Below, in pieces: positions 11,333 through 23,228 of a stretch of DNA of 64,000 nucleotides. Under the pieces are notes generated by a model that was given only the letters and a program-made list of their open reading frames with translations, was not told where the DNA came from and did not search any database. Both the position numbers and the translations under genes were made by a program. Positions within the stretch are counted from its first letter, which is position 1. Every line of letters starts with the position of its first letter. Source of the stretch: Terana coerulea (lineage: Eukaryota > Basidiomycota > Agaricomycetes > Polyporales > Phanerochaetaceae); assembly GCA_024811115.1 (NCBI GenBank), contig JAKOGH010000709.1, forward strand, positions 1 through 64,000, given 5' to 3'.

Positions 11333-14300
11333 AATGGCAAGGTAAGATTAGTACTCTGCTTCACACTCGTGTACTCTCGCGAGCTCACTGAATCTTACAG
11401 TGCCGACAGCGAGAGAAAGTTGCAGATACATACCATCAAACTCACTAGTGAGTTCAACTATTGCATCGATGGAACAACTGGAAATTGAGGTCAGCAGCAG
11501 TCAAGAACGCAACCTACATTTTGAACCCTGTGCCCAAACATTTACACGGTGTCGCTGTAGTCAATGCAAAAGAGCTGAAGACCCGCGAGCTGCAAAAGAA
11601 CGACAGCTTTGTATGGAATGGGACGCTCGAGTTGCGAGTATCACTCCAGTTATAACTCTGTAATATTGATGGCAGCGGATCCCACCCATATATAGTCACA
11701 CCTCGCTGCCATGTGAACTCAAGATTCTACTTGTCAGTTATCACTGCTTACGTAAGAACAAGACAAAGGACTCGCTGAACATAACAATCCAGGAAAATAA
11801 TGTTGGGGAATCAGTTGCTAGAGGTGCGTAGACTCTGCCAATGTGGAAGCATGTCCGATGCTGATGGTCTTGGCTGCCACCAACAGACTACGACAACATT
11901 ACAATGAGCTCTGGGAACTGTATCTCGTATCGCATCACAGTCAACAGACGGTACCCACTCCCTTTACCGCTGCCGAAGAAGAGCTTACCGAACCAGGAAT
12001 GTGCTCGTCCAAAGTGGAGCTACAGCAGAAGGCACCACTGTCGAGCATGCTGTGGAGGGGATTGGATCTGTGTCAGGGGCTTAGGGCTAATGACGAGCAT
12101 CATTGACTCTGTTAGAGAATCTGGAGGTATTTGAGAGCCTTGTAGCCAAGCTGTCCGAGGTGAATGCCAAATGCCAATACTGCAAAGGCGAGTACTAATT
12201 GAAGGGACACATTAGGTGCACCCATATGGCAAGCTTGCCTGGGCTATTCGCGTCTGCTATTTATGAGGTGAGGTGCTCAGCAGTGAGCGAACTGTAGGAG
12301 TTGCTCAATCATGTGTTGGGCCTTAAGGATACAAAAACAAGATTGACGCGGATAACAAAGTCTTTGCACTGTTCGAACGGATGAATGCCTTCTACGAAGT
12401 TGTGCAGCGATGTGAAAGAGGACGATCCAAGAATTCTTTCAGCCCGTAATCTACTCTTCCGAGTTTCTCGGCAGACTGTCGAGTGTTGTATCTTCATCCG
12501 TAAATATGCTAAGTCAAGTCGTAGTAAGTGTTATTGCTTTCCAGTGCGCTTACCGTGCATACTGACGCTTATTCATGTGCAGTCCGTACCTACATTAAGG
12601 CTAACATGGTCATGACTTCACAGATTGACAAGTATAACGAGGAATTTGGCAACTTACGAAGCGCAAGTTCGAGGATCAAGTCCTGCGCAGATTGGTCAGA
12701 AATGTGGTCAAGCTCAAAGACATTGTGATCACGCAGGTTCTTAACAATCTAAACAACATTGGTGCGTAATCTGTTCACATGAGTGCTGCTCTGACTATTC
12801 TTTATTTCTACTATATTATAACTATTGTGTGTCTGACCTCTGTGTAATAGGATCAAGCATCGACTTTGCAGGCCTTCCGTATGCGGCTGGTGCTTCTCTA
12901 GGGCCCAGCAAGTCCTGCAAGGAAGGCACACGTGTCGCTATCCTGAACGAAATTCTTGAGTGGGTGACAGATACTAGTGACTCCAGGCCTCGTGGCTTCT
13001 TTCTGCACGGTTTGGCCGGGACGGGAAAGACTACAATTGCCTATTCTGTCGCTCAGCACCTTGAGGGTATTGGGGCGACTCGCGGCGTCGTTTGCCTTTC
13101 ACTGCAATGTCAAGGATTGTTCCATTCATTTCCTCTTCCCCACCCTCGCTCGCTGACACGGCGGACTTTGATGAAGGCGTAAAGTGTGCCCTAAGCAAGA
13201 CGATCACATAAACTGCTCTACAGACGACCACGGATCTATATGTTCAATTTGAGCACTTTATCCTTCGGCTGTTCCACTCCCTTATGATCTTAGGCCCCAT
13301 TGTCATTATTATCAACAGGCTGGATGAGAGTGGAGATGTGCCTTCTCGCCAGATCCTGCTCAACCTAATCTTCACCCAATTTCAAGAACTGCCGCCCAAC
13401 CTCCGAATTTTCCTGACCTCTCGTCCCGAACAGGACATTTTTCCCTCGTATTAATGGCGATTTCTTTGTCTTGAAGAGCATGCAAGACATTAATCCCATT
13501 TCCACTATCGACGAAATACTCGCATACGTTAAGGGAGAAATGCGCACCATTCCGTCTATCGCGGATCACAATTGTGAGAAACTCACTACTGCCTCGCAGG
13601 GAATCTGGCAATGGGCTACCGTGGGCGTGCAAGAGTATTTTTGGAGACAAGACTGCTGGTGTAGGAGCTCTCAAGCGGTTTGCACGGTTCATCAAGCTGG
13701 CACGAGAGGGTGGTAACATCCTCAATAGCTTGTATCTCAGCATCCTAGCTGAGAAGTTCTAAACGGACGACTCAGATGCCATGGCCGCATTTCGTGCTGT
13801 TATAAGTGCAGTACTGTTTGTCTATGAGCTCTGCTTGAAGCGTACGCTTGAAGATCTCTTGCGTGGTCCCTCGGATGATCCAGACCATTTCTGCGCAGAA
13901 GATGTCTTGCCTTACCTGGGTTCTCTGCTGAAGCGGTATACATGATGGCAAGGCTGTGTAGCCGTCCCACGTCCCTCCGTGACTTATTTATAGATGAGAA
14001 GCGCAGCAGTGCCTTCTATGTCGCCCAAACTGCCTTCTACGCTACAATCGCCATGGAATCACTTCGCATCATGCAAGCCCAGCTGAAATTCAATATATAT
14101 CGCGTAGAGTCCTCGCGCATGAAGAACACCGACATACCTGACCTCTCAGACCGCATTATGGCCAACATTTTCCCAAAGCTGTCGTATTCATGTCGCTTTT
14201 GGGCAAAACATCTTAACACGGCTGACGGTTTTGATATGGGCACGCAGTTTCCAAAGATGCTGACAGACCTGCTGGAAACAAAGCTGCTGTTTTGGCTGGA

Positions 14301-14991
14301 GGTGCTGAGTTTTCTGCAGGAGATCTCCAATTATGCATGCGAGGCTATGTTTTACGTGGCATCAGTGCATTTCTCTTAATATAAACGGTCATCAGCAGTG
14401 CATAAAATAACATTGCTTGGGTTCCATGACAGGACCCATATTCACGCCGAACTCTTGAACAGAATACCCTGCTATTGGCCACTGAGGCCGTGGATCTTCT
14501 CTACTACAGCTCTGAGCTCATTGGGGAAGCTTCTTGTCACATTTATCTATCCATCATCCCTTGTATTCCTCGTCCAACCTCTTTTGCCGCCATTATCATC
14601 ACTTCTTTCAACAAGATTGCCTGTTACACTGATGCAAAGCTGCTCTCAACACCATATCAACTCCTGAGCTCCACTACTGTTTATGGAGCTGCTGCGCTTG
14701 CTCCGGTGGTGGTCAAGTTATTTCTGCAACTAATGATCATCAGCTCATCATACAAGACATCAGCACCACGCGGGTTCTCTGTCGGTCACAGCAGCAACAT
14801 AGCGAGGACGTTGTGGCTATCACATACTCCCTGATGGCGCACTTCTGGCATCCGCATACGATAGCGTCCGCATTTAGAATGCTCATTCTGGCTCTCTTGT
14901 GTCACATATATCCCTCGAAAGACCGGGCCTGGTCTGTGTCCTTTTCACCAGATAATCAGTACATTGCTTCAGGAAGTTGTGATAGAATCAT
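11333..14991 (+). pseudogene. NACHT-WD40 (STAND/NLR-like) gene with C2-like N-terminus, decayed and truncated
   Basis: This is a second copy of the receptor family at the window start. A start ATG at 11333 is followed by a short exon and a donor GTAAGA. At about 11460-11650 lies a C2-like domain (YILNPVPKHLHGVAVVNAKE, then NDSFVWNGTLEL). A helical region follows at about 12300-12760 (QTVECCIFIRKYAK). The NACHT domain begins near 12870 with a clean Walker A (GLAGTGKTT, about 13008-13035). A Walker-B-like segment (IVIIINRLDESGD) and SRPEQDI follow at about 13300-13440. The post-NACHT stretch (SLRIMQAQLKFNI) is at about 13960-14375, and a single WD40 blade (FSPDNQYIASGSCDRII) ends at the LTR boundary at 14992. 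Many frame changes and stops show decay. The remaining WD40 blades do not reappear after the retrotransposon. Confidence 0.85.
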
Positions 14992-15308
14992 TGTCAATAA
15001 CAACTAGTACAACTGTACCAGGTGCGATGCTCTCAACTGGGGACGAAGTAGTGGTGCAGTCTTGAGTAACTAGCTGGGGAATAGACCAGCTCGAGACTGG
15101 CTTTCTTTGTTGCAGATGGTAGCTACTTATACATGTGTAGTCCTAAACTGTACAGTACCACCCGGTATCCTCGTGTATGTATTGGAAGCGGTCCAGAACA
15201 ATAGAGAAACATATGGAAACCACGGTATCGATGAAAGAACAATAGATAGGGGCAGAAGACAATGGAAAATGAAAAGAATACCCTAGAGACGCCCAGAAGT
15301 TCATGACA
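14992..15308 (-). repeat. 3' LTR of the minus-strand chromovirus
   Basis: It matches 21756-22072 at roughly 90% or more by eye. It starts TGTCAATAACAACTAG and ends GTTCATGACA on the plus strand. The adjoining 15309-15325 is pyrimidine-rich (TAACCTCCTCTCTAAGG), which on the coding strand is a purine tract (AGAGAGGAGG) suited to prime plus-strand DNA synthesis. Confidence 0.92.
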
Positions 15309-15380
15309 TAACCTCCTCTCTAAGGATCATGTCTGCGTGATCTGTGGAACTCGGCATCTCGATCTGTACAACCTATTTCC

Positions 15381-15880
15381 TCAATTGTATAGCCTTGAAC
15401 CGAGATGTTCGATGAACTGATTGGTGTTGGGTCGGAATGCAACAGGGGGAATTCGAATAGTTAAAGAACGAGGGGCGCCTGGTACGCCCTTATAGAAGGC
15501 ATTGATGAGATCCTGGCAGTGGGTAAGGTTGGATTGGGGTTCCCATGTGTACTTGCGTGGACTGATTTCATGCTTCCATAAAACCTTGTATTTGAGAATT
15601 CCTTTATCCAACTTGGCGTCTAGGATCTCTTGACCTCATGCTCTTCTTGTCCATCGATTAGATCGGGTACTTCGGGTTCACGTGCCTGGGATTCAAAGAA
15701 GGGTTCTTGGAATGGTGAGAGCCACATCTCATTGACTGTGGGATAGATCTTTCTCCACACTTTAGGGAGTTCGAGCTGGTAAGTGGAGGCGCTGTGTTTT
15801 TGTTTAACTTTGAACGGGCTGTAGCGCTTGTTGTCAAGCTTCTTCATTGGTCGATCTGTGGTGATATTGGTCCCTTCCAA
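15381..15880 (-). pseudogene. Integrase C-terminal region and chromodomain (element 1)
   Basis: Two minus-strand frames make up this part. The one at 15620-15880 has the chromovirus integrase C-terminal signature (LDNKRYSPFKV, then STYQLELPKVW). The one at 15381-15611 continues with a chromodomain (YKVLWKHE...YTWEPQSNLTHCQDLI). Chromodomains bind methylated histone tails and steer integration to heterochromatin. The frame changes between the two segments, so they could not be translated together as they stand. Confidence 0.85.
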
Positions 15881-16193
15881 GCCATACGAGGTCTCCTGGC
15901 TTGTATTTACATGTTTTCCCTTTGCCGGTTATGGAAGCGCTTCATCGTCTCCTGTGCTAATCCGATAGCCGCCTGCGTTTCTTCTTGCACTGATTTCATT
16001 CGATCTACAAAGTCTCTCACGGTTTCCTTCTTACTCCTGGTAGGGTTCATTTCGGAGTTAGGGTGGTATCTTTGTTGACGAAGAATGGAGTTTGTTCAGT
16101 GGAGCTGTTGACCTTGTCGTTATACGAAAATGATGCAAGGGGTAGTTACTCGGCCTAATCAGATTGTCGGTAGTTGATGAAGAGTCGGAGGTA

Positions 16194-16914
16194 CTATTTG
16201 ACTTCAGCGTTAATCTGTTCCATCTGACCGTCGGTCTGCGGATGATAGGCTGTGGATGCATTGGCTTCGATTCCCAGAGACTTATAAAGTTCAGATATGT
16301 ACTCGTTCTTGAACTCTGCTCCTTGATCGCTAACAATCTTCCGTGGGATGCCGTGATAGGCGACAACATGGTCGCGCAGGATTTTGCTCCATCCTTGCAT
16401 GTTGAGTTCGATAGTGGAGGGATGCAGATTATCTGTTTGGAGAACACACAGACAATCATGATGATGGTGTCGAATCCTAGCGACGGGGGGAGTGGACCGA
16501 TTTTGTCGACAAAGATGATCTCCTGCGAGGGTCAAGAGGCGATTTCGTTCGGGTGAAGCGGGCCGAGTTTGGATCTGGTGTGAACTTTGGTCTTCTAGCA
16601 GTGGACACATCCTTCGATGTACTTCCTAATGTCTCGCGAATGCGTGGCCACCAGTAGTTGCGCGTGATCAACTCGTGGGTCTTGTGTTGACCTGGATGTC
16701 CGACGAGGTATGAGTTGTGGTGGTGCTGGATGATCTGTTTGCGAAGTTTCCGATGTATGGGGATGTAGATGCGATCTTTCCATGTGACTAATCCTTCTTT
16801 GTCTTCCTTCCAGTCTGTCTCCTTCTTTGTTAGCGCTACCATAACTACTTTGTCTTTATTGGCTTTGTGCTTTTTAATATCTACTAGCCATTCCATGGCT
16901 GGTCCATCGAGCAT
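16194..16914 (-). pseudogene. Integrase zinc-binding and catalytic core remnants (element 1)
   Basis: The minus-strand frame at 16477-16914 holds the HHCC zinc-binding region (HHHNSYLVGHPGQHKT, then YWWPRIRE). A second frame at 16194-16610 carries the end of the catalytic core, with IPRKIVSDQGAEF and the typical STAYHPQTDGQMEQIN. The Asp of VSDQG and the Glu of QMEQ are the last two residues of the DDE triad. The first Asp falls in the frame-broken stretch between them. Confidence 0.85.
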
Positions 16915-17098
16915 GTGCTGATCTATACTATATAGGGATAGTGCACGAAAGTGTTCTGGTTTTAATACTATAATGTCTGTGTTATCATCTTTCCCATTCT
17001 CATATCCAGATTGTCATGAAAGTCCATCTGCCTTTCCGTTGGTCCGACCAGGGTTTGTGCTGGAGAAGGAAGTGGTATTCGGCAGGTTTGGCACACCA

Positions 17099-17371
17099 TC
17101 AGGCTTGCCATTGGTTCAGCTTCTGTGGCTTCCGGAAGTACTCTAGGTTCTTGTGATCTGTCCAGATTTCGAAGTCCTGCCGAGCGCCCATTAGGTACTG
17201 GCGCCATTCGTCAAGTGCCGATATGATAGACATGAGTTCTTTATTGTAGATCTCGTAGTTGCGCTTCGGTGGCTGTGAATGCTTTAAAGAGAAATGCAAC
17301 AGGCTTCCATTTGCCGTCCTGGTGTTGTTTGAGGGTTGCACCATAGGTGAAGTCAGAAGCGTCACATTCAA
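17099..17371 (-). pseudogene. RNase H domain remnant (element 1)
   Basis: The minus-strand frame has the typical retroelement RNase H words: LLHFSLKHS, KRNYEIYNKELMSII and FEIWTDHKNLEYF. It sits directly downstream of the RT in the coding direction. A frame change separates it from both the RT and the integrase. Confidence 0.85.
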
Positions 17372-17598
17372 TCCGAAACTTGTCTTCGTCCATGGGCATT
17401 GCTAGGACTGGAGCAGAACAGATGTGGTTCTTGAGTTCTTTGAAGGCTTTGGCTTGTTCAGGATTCCATATGAACGTGGGCGTTGCCGGTGAGGGAAGTG
17501 AGCAGTTTCATGATTTTGCCGAAGTCTTTGATGAATTGTCGGTAGAAGTTAGTAAAGCCGAGGAATGCCTGAATGTCCCGTTTGCACCTGGGCTTCGG

Positions 17599-18540
17599 CT
17601 ATTTCCTGACGCCTTCTACTTTGACAGGATCCATCTGGACTTGTCCTTCAGAGATGATCATGCTGAGGTACTTGATCTCGAGCCGTTCGAATTTGCACTT
17701 CTTTGCTTTGAGATACAACCGGTGTTCCCGCATCACGTTCAGGACTCGCTGCACAATGCGACGATGTTCTTCCAGATCCTTGATACAGATCATGATGTTG
17801 TCAATGTAGACCATCACGTGTCCTTCCTGGATCAGATCTCGGAAGATGTTGTTCATCATTATTTGGAACATGGCTGGCAAATTGGTGAGACCGAAGAACA
17901 TGACTAGAGGTTTGAAGAGTCCACAGTTTGTTATAAACGCCGCCTTCTCTTCGTCGCCTTCCTTAATTCGAATGTTGTTGTAGCTCCATCTAATATCTAA
18001 CTTCGTGAAGTACTTGGACCCTTTTAGCTTGTCTACTAGTTCCTGGATCAGAGGAAGTGGGTAACGATTTTTGATCGTTAAATTGTTAAGCTTGTGGTAG
18101 TCCTGTACTAGTTGAAGCGAGCCATCTTTCTTCTTGACAAAGAAGAACAGAGCTGCCCAGGGTGACTTAGAAGGGCGGATACATTCGGATCGAAGGTTCT
18201 CTTCTAAGAAGTCATTCAGCACTTTCTGTTCATCTAGCGTGTGAGGGTATAATTTTCCTCCCACCAGCGTAGCGCCTGGCGTTAGCTCAATTACGTGATC
18301 CCACGGGCGTCGTTCTGGCAGTGAATCGAAGTTTTCTTTAGCAAAGACGTCCTTGTACTCATGGTAGTGCTCAGGGACGAGTTCCTCGAAGGGTTTCTTT
18401 GCTTTCTTAGCGTTTTCTTCGATTGCCAGATCCATAGCCACGTTGGTTTTAGCACGGATGTGAGCGCCGCCTGTTGTGACGTAGCGTTGCCAGTCAAAAC
18501 GAAGATTTGTTCCCCTCCTCAAGATGAGCCTCCGGATCAT
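17599..18540 (-). pseudogene. Reverse transcriptase with altered catalytic motif YIDN (element 1)
   Basis: This 313-codon minus-strand frame covers the linker (PEHYHEYKDVFAKEN) and the RT palm and fingers (RPSKSPWAALFFFVKKKDGS, KNRYPLPLIQELVDKL, FGLTNLPAMFQIMMN). The usual YxDD box reads VYIDNIM, so the second catalytic Asp is Asn. GAC to AAC after a C is what a CpG transition on the opposite strand would give. The enzyme from this copy should be inactive even if translated. Confidence 0.93.
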
Positions 18541-18721
18541 TCAGGATTTCGTGTTCATCATCCTCAATGCCAATTAGGCGTTGTACATAATCACAAGTGG
18601 CTGGGCATTTATAGAACTGGAGTGTGCAATCTTTTCAGTTGATTGATGGGTTGTATAATTCCAACCACTCATAACTGAGGAGAATGAAAGTATTCCCCAG
18701 GTTTATAACAGCGAATGACAT

Positions 18722-18916
18722 TCATTCCATGTGATCCTGAATCTTAACTCTGAGATCAACACATTCTGTGATCGGACCTCCGACATTATGACTGCCGTCG
18801 GCATTGTACACTGGGATTGGAACAGGAAATTTGATCGTCGCAATGCCATGTTCCTGTACAAATGTCTGATTAATCGACGATCCAGTGCATCCGGAGTCTA
18901 GCAGAGCTTTTACCAA
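18722..18916 (-). pseudogene. Retropepsin-like aspartic protease remnant (element 1)
   Basis: The minus-strand frame begins VKALLDSGCTGSSINQTFV, the active-site loop of retroelement proteases (DSG in place of the common DTG). It lies between gag and RT as expected. The frame ends after 64 codons and does not join the RT frame. Confidence 0.85.
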
Positions 18917-19484
18917 AAGGATTCAGAGGAGTCCAATGTAGTGACGATCATCGGAACATCAATCTGATTGCCTTTACAGCCTCGAATATATCTCGAGCAG
19001 CGTTTTAGTTCTGAAAGGTATATAGTTGCTTCGTCAGCGTGACATAGAAGCAATATTTTGGGCGCTTGCTAGCATGGCATCTACTTGACGCTTTGCATGC
19101 ACCTATCCTTCCAGAATCTTAACAGCCGCTTCGGCATTGTACGTGGTCCACTGATGGATCCACACTGGAGTCTACGGGACTTCTCTCACCCATTTGGGTT
19201 TTGGCACAGGTTCTTTCTCTACTATCAGTGCAGACGTGTTTCTGGTAATAAACAGGGAATTAAGCACGGTGTTGAACCGCCACGCTGCTCAGCAGACGCC
19301 CCTTCAGAATAACATTGTGATGACTTGTCTAACACTATGGTACAACAGTAGCTGAGAAATGTTTCTAGGCTCTTCACGTCTGTGCTTTCGCTTGAGCCAC
19401 CTGAAAACCCTTGAGAAGTTTCATGAACGAGGACTCGACTACGCGAATGAATGCGTTCTCCATTCTATCAGGGAACGAGTTAGC

Positions 19485-21147
19485 TTAAGCCAACGACGGC
19501 TTGGGCTTATCGTCCTTCTCATCAGGAAGGTCTGTGGAGATGCCACGCACTTGACGAGGTTGCTTCGGCATAGGGCAGTCGCGCGACAAGTGTCCTTTCT
19601 GATGGCAATTGAAACAAAGCCCTTCCTTTCGGGCCCTGTCTAGGTTCATCGGTTGGCCGGCCCTCCGTAGGTTATGCCAGTTCCATCTCGATGATCTTGT
19701 TGAGGCGCTTGGGTTTGTGAAGACGCTGCCGGCGCTTGACTTTGAGTTTGTGGCTTGGAAGCCGGCTTGTGGGACTGACTGCCCCTGAGGTTCTTCTGGC
19801 GCTGGTAGTGCCTTCTCTGGTTCTCGTCCAAGTTCTCGGCGATGCGCATATACGCCAAGTATCATTTCGGAACATCTTCTCGACTCCAGACCGCGTCGAG
19901 GACTCGCTTCTAGAGTGCTTTGTCGAGGTAGTCAATGAGAATCACTGACTGCTCATCGAGCTGCTCCTGCAGTGCGCCATACCCTGCGCGGGAGGCATAC
20001 ATCTTGAAGCGTGTTCTGAACTCTCGGACGCTAATATTTCCCTGCTTCAGCTCCTTCAGCTTCTGCAGTGCGTCCGAGTGTCGGTTGTGCGAGAATTGCT
20101 TGACCAGACGCTCTTGGAAAGTACTCCAATCTGCGCGTGCAAAATCAGTGCTCTCGAGATAGGCTTCGGCCCACTCTCCAGCTGATCCGCCCTGCATGTA
20201 GGATAGGACAAATGTGATTTTTGCTCGATCTGATCAGAGCTTTTTGTAGTGGTTCGCGAAGATGTTCAGCCTGATTTGCTTCCACCAGGCTTCCCAATCT
20301 TTCTGGCTTCCGTTGAAGGTGTCCGGCTTGTTCGCCAGACCATCGCAATCGTGTTCGTTATCATCGTCATCATTGTCGCGATCTCAATTTCCTCGACCTC
20401 CACCTTCGGAACCGCCGCCTCCGCCTCCGCCATCACCTCCAAAGAAGGGTCCTCCAGCCAGCTGGTCTTCCGGTTGCTTGCCACCCCTCATCTCTCTTTT
20501 TGGGCTCCTGGAGCGCAAATTCCACAACATTGGCATGTCAAGTTTCCGCCAGCATGTGAACAGGATTGTTCAGAACATTCCCTTGTTAGGGTCATGCCTT
20601 CTAGAAAATGGAAATAGATGAGTTTGTTTCCAAGCCTCAGGCTATTGTAGTTCAAGTCGACGCATGCACAGAGTTCGGAGTAATTTGTCTCTAATCCTGC
20701 CTGTGTGAAAGTAGCGGTAGCCATGATGTCGGCTATTTGTGAAAACTCTACATGTTTGGTGTGATCAGGTAGTAGGGCGTCTCCATCCCCGTGGTCCTTG
20801 TTTTCTTTACTGGGCGACGACTTCTCACCTTCAGATTCGGGGATGATAGGAAATGGAGCACGCAGAGTTTGGAAATCAACTGGTAACAGCTGAGGGACAA
20901 CTGCGGGAGTGGGTGGATCGATAGCGGTATCGTTGGCTTTCACGTAGTATGATGCGTACTTGCGTTTAGTTTCTAAGTCTACTGCGCAAGTTTCACACTT
21001 GACCTTTGAATTGGTGTCTTTGTGAATGCACCTTGGATTGCGGCACAAATACCACTTACCGTTGTGTTTCTGATAGATCAGTCTCTCACAAGTTGTGGAG
21101 AAATGATAGGGTCGTCTTATACAAGGGCAAGTTTTGCCTCCAGCCAT
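19485..21147 (-). pseudogene. Gag region with retrotrans_gag domain and CCHC zinc knuckle (element 1)
   Basis: Read on the minus strand, the first frame (20488-21147) starts with a Cys-rich stretch (CETCAVDLETKRKY and other CxxC pairs). Then comes a Gly/Pro/Glu-rich part near 20270-20480. The capsid-like retrotrans_gag region is at 19910-20197 (WAEAYLESTDFARADW, FKMYASRAGYG). At 19485-19865 a basic, Gln/Pro-rich tail carries one zinc knuckle, CFNCHQKGHLSRDC, fitting CX2CX4HX4C. The Cys-rich N-terminal part is less usual for chromoviral Gag and could be a separate upstream reading frame. Confidence 0.82.
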
Positions 21148-21755
21148 ACACGAATGAAGCCTATTTTAGGCAACCTGCAATACTCTTCAACCGAGATGAA
21201 GAGTACGAGGGTAGACGTTGTCTTAGAGGGATACAAGTTCACAGCGCGTGCTACTACTAATACAGCTATGAGTTACCAGTGTTTTGCTGTTTGATCCTGC
21301 TGCAGTCTACCGACTTCTCGGTTGCAGCTTGACTCTGAGGGACACAAGCCCAAAGAGCGCCTGTCTTGCCTTCCGATTACTGCCTTTACTAGCTTCCCAC
21401 ACCCAAGGGTGTGCCAAAGGTTCCCAGCCGATCAAAGAGCACCGGGTTAGGGTGTCTAAGGTACAGCTATCCAAGATGAAGCTCGGAACCGTTGAGTTGG
21501 ATCAACAGGGTACTAATTGAGTAACTAGTCACGTGTGCACGGGGTAATGACACAGGGGGATAGTCAATACCGAGGTTCACAGGCCGTCCCCTTGCAGGTG
21601 ATCACAGTCCGATGTACTAGGGTCTAGGGTTCAAACTCAATCTACGCAATCCTCCTGTACAGAACGGACCAGGCAAAGGGTAGATGGATGTTCTGGGTAG
21701 AACGGGTGGAGCAACGAGAGATTGTTGCAGGGTGGTGCAAATAGTCTCGAGCTTA

Positions 21756-22072
21756 TGTCAATAACAACTAGTACAACTGTACCAGGTGCGACACTCTCAA
21801 CTGGGACGGAACTAGTGGTGCAGTCTCCGAGTAACTAGCTGGGGAACAGACCAGCTCGAGACTGGCTTTCTCTGTTGCAAATGGTAGCTACTTATATATG
21901 TGTAGTCCTAACCTGTACAGTACCACCCGGTATCCTTGTGTATGTACTAGAGTGGTTCAGAACAATAGAGAAACATATGAAACCATGAGTATTGATGAAA
22001 GGATAATAGATAGGGGTAGAAGACAATGGAAAATGAAAAGAATACCCTAGAGACGCCCAGAAGTTCATGACA
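21756..22072 (-). repeat. 5' LTR of the minus-strand chromovirus
   Basis: This is the partner of 14992-15308, with the same TGTCA...TGACA ends. Differences are mainly transitions and one- or two-base gaps. On the coding strand the sequence just inside it begins TAAGCTCGAGACTATTTGCA. I could not assign a tRNA to this possible primer-binding site. Confidence 0.9.
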
Positions 22073-22249
22073 CGTAGCGCTGGAGTTGCCGCAAAGAGGG
22101 ATGATTTTTAGGACTTGGCTGGGGACACTCCATCTCCCTTACTTCCTCTTTATTAGGGCAAGGTATATGCCCTCGTAGTCACTCCCGACTGGCGTGGACC
22201 TGAATGCCACCAAAGGGTGTGTACCTTGATTGTGCAGCAATAATACCAG

Positions 22250-23220
22250 TTTCCCTGATGCATATTGCGTATAGCTGAAGCCCTCAAACTTATGTCAAAA
22301 TAGTACAAGCTAGCGCAGGGCACTCGGTCATTCCTCGCAAGCCGCCTCTCTTGCCGATTAAGCCCGAATCACCGCCACAGCGCACTTTCAAGGTACTACT
22401 GCCGCTCAGCCCGCTGTATACGACCCCTACATGGCGCTCTCAAAGTTACAGCCGCCTTCAAGACTGGTACTGCCAGCCAGGGCTAACGTGACCTCCATTG
22501 CTGTAGGTTAGTGGCCAAGATTTACGCTCGTATGAGATGTGTCAATTGACCTCCGTAAACGGCTGAGGCCTGTAAACTCATGTCCGAGGAACACAAAACC
22601 CTATGTTACAAAAGAATGGGCTCCTCTATTTTTCTCCTTCAAATTGTGCCTGATTATCAGCAGATGCCAGGTCACCAAAGACGCAGCTGCCGTCACTCAG
22701 TCTGCCACGCAACGCAAACCGGAGGATGGCTGGTGTGGACTTGAGTGCTATTGGAGAAGGTGCGTGCACCGACTAAGCCATAGCAGCCTCTGTTTACTGA
22801 CGCATGTCGTATCCAGCTGAGGCTCGCAAGCTCATGTCGGAAGAACACAAGGCGCTCGGCCACTACCCAGCTCTCTTGCCGCTTGGCAAGCCCGAGCTGC
22901 CGCTGCCACTCAGCCCACTGTACATGATCTGCAACGCGCTGCTCTCGAAAACGTGGCAAGTCTCGAAACCGGTGCCGCCAGCAGATTGACATGAACTTCA
23001 TTGGTGAAGGTTAGTGTAGACGCTTTGCACTCACATGGATTACACATTAAACTCATACAAACCTTGTTTCCAGCCCAAGGCCTGCAAGGTCATGTCTGAG
23101 AAGCACAAAGTCCTGGGCTGTTGTTTTCCAGTCGGCTCACTCACAGCTGCAGTTCAGGCTGCTGCGAAGCACCCCAGCGCAGTCGCTCTAGAGATGAAGT
23201 TTAGTCGGAGTATCTGACCT
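22250..23220 (+). pseudogene. Tandem exons resembling SMP (seed maturation protein-like) domains, decayed
   Basis: Three or four units repeat about every 260 bp. Each has an exon-like stretch with the core (E/K)A(R/C)K(L/V)MSE(E/K)HK(A/V/T)L (at about 22563, 22820 and 23081) and then Ala-rich words such as SLTAAVQAAAKHPS. Intron-like DNA ending in CCAG or CAG lies between units. The pattern of LMSEEHKALG followed by GSLAAxAQxAAxxHP recalls fungal SMP-domain proteins, whose function is poorly known. Frame changes within units and loss of the motif in the first unit (about 22320) show decay. The family name is from memory and is less sure than the repeat structure. Confidence 0.45.
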
Positions 23221-23228
23221 GGGTAATA

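Larger units (their letters stand above)
14992..22072 (-). mobile_element. Ty3/gypsy chromovirus, minus strand, decayed
   Basis: This is a 7.1-kb LTR retrotransposon with two LTRs of about 317 bp that both have TGTCA...TGACA ends. Read on the minus strand the order is 5' LTR (21756-22072), gag with a CCHC knuckle, aspartic protease, reverse transcriptase, RNase H, integrase, chromodomain, polypurine tract and 3' LTR (14992-15308). The chromodomain places it among the chromoviruses. All coding regions carry frameshifts or stops. I see no matching 5-bp target duplication: the flanks are ATCAT at the left and CGTAG at the right. The interrupted NLR gene does not resume on the right, so one flank has probably been rearranged. 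Confidence 0.92.
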
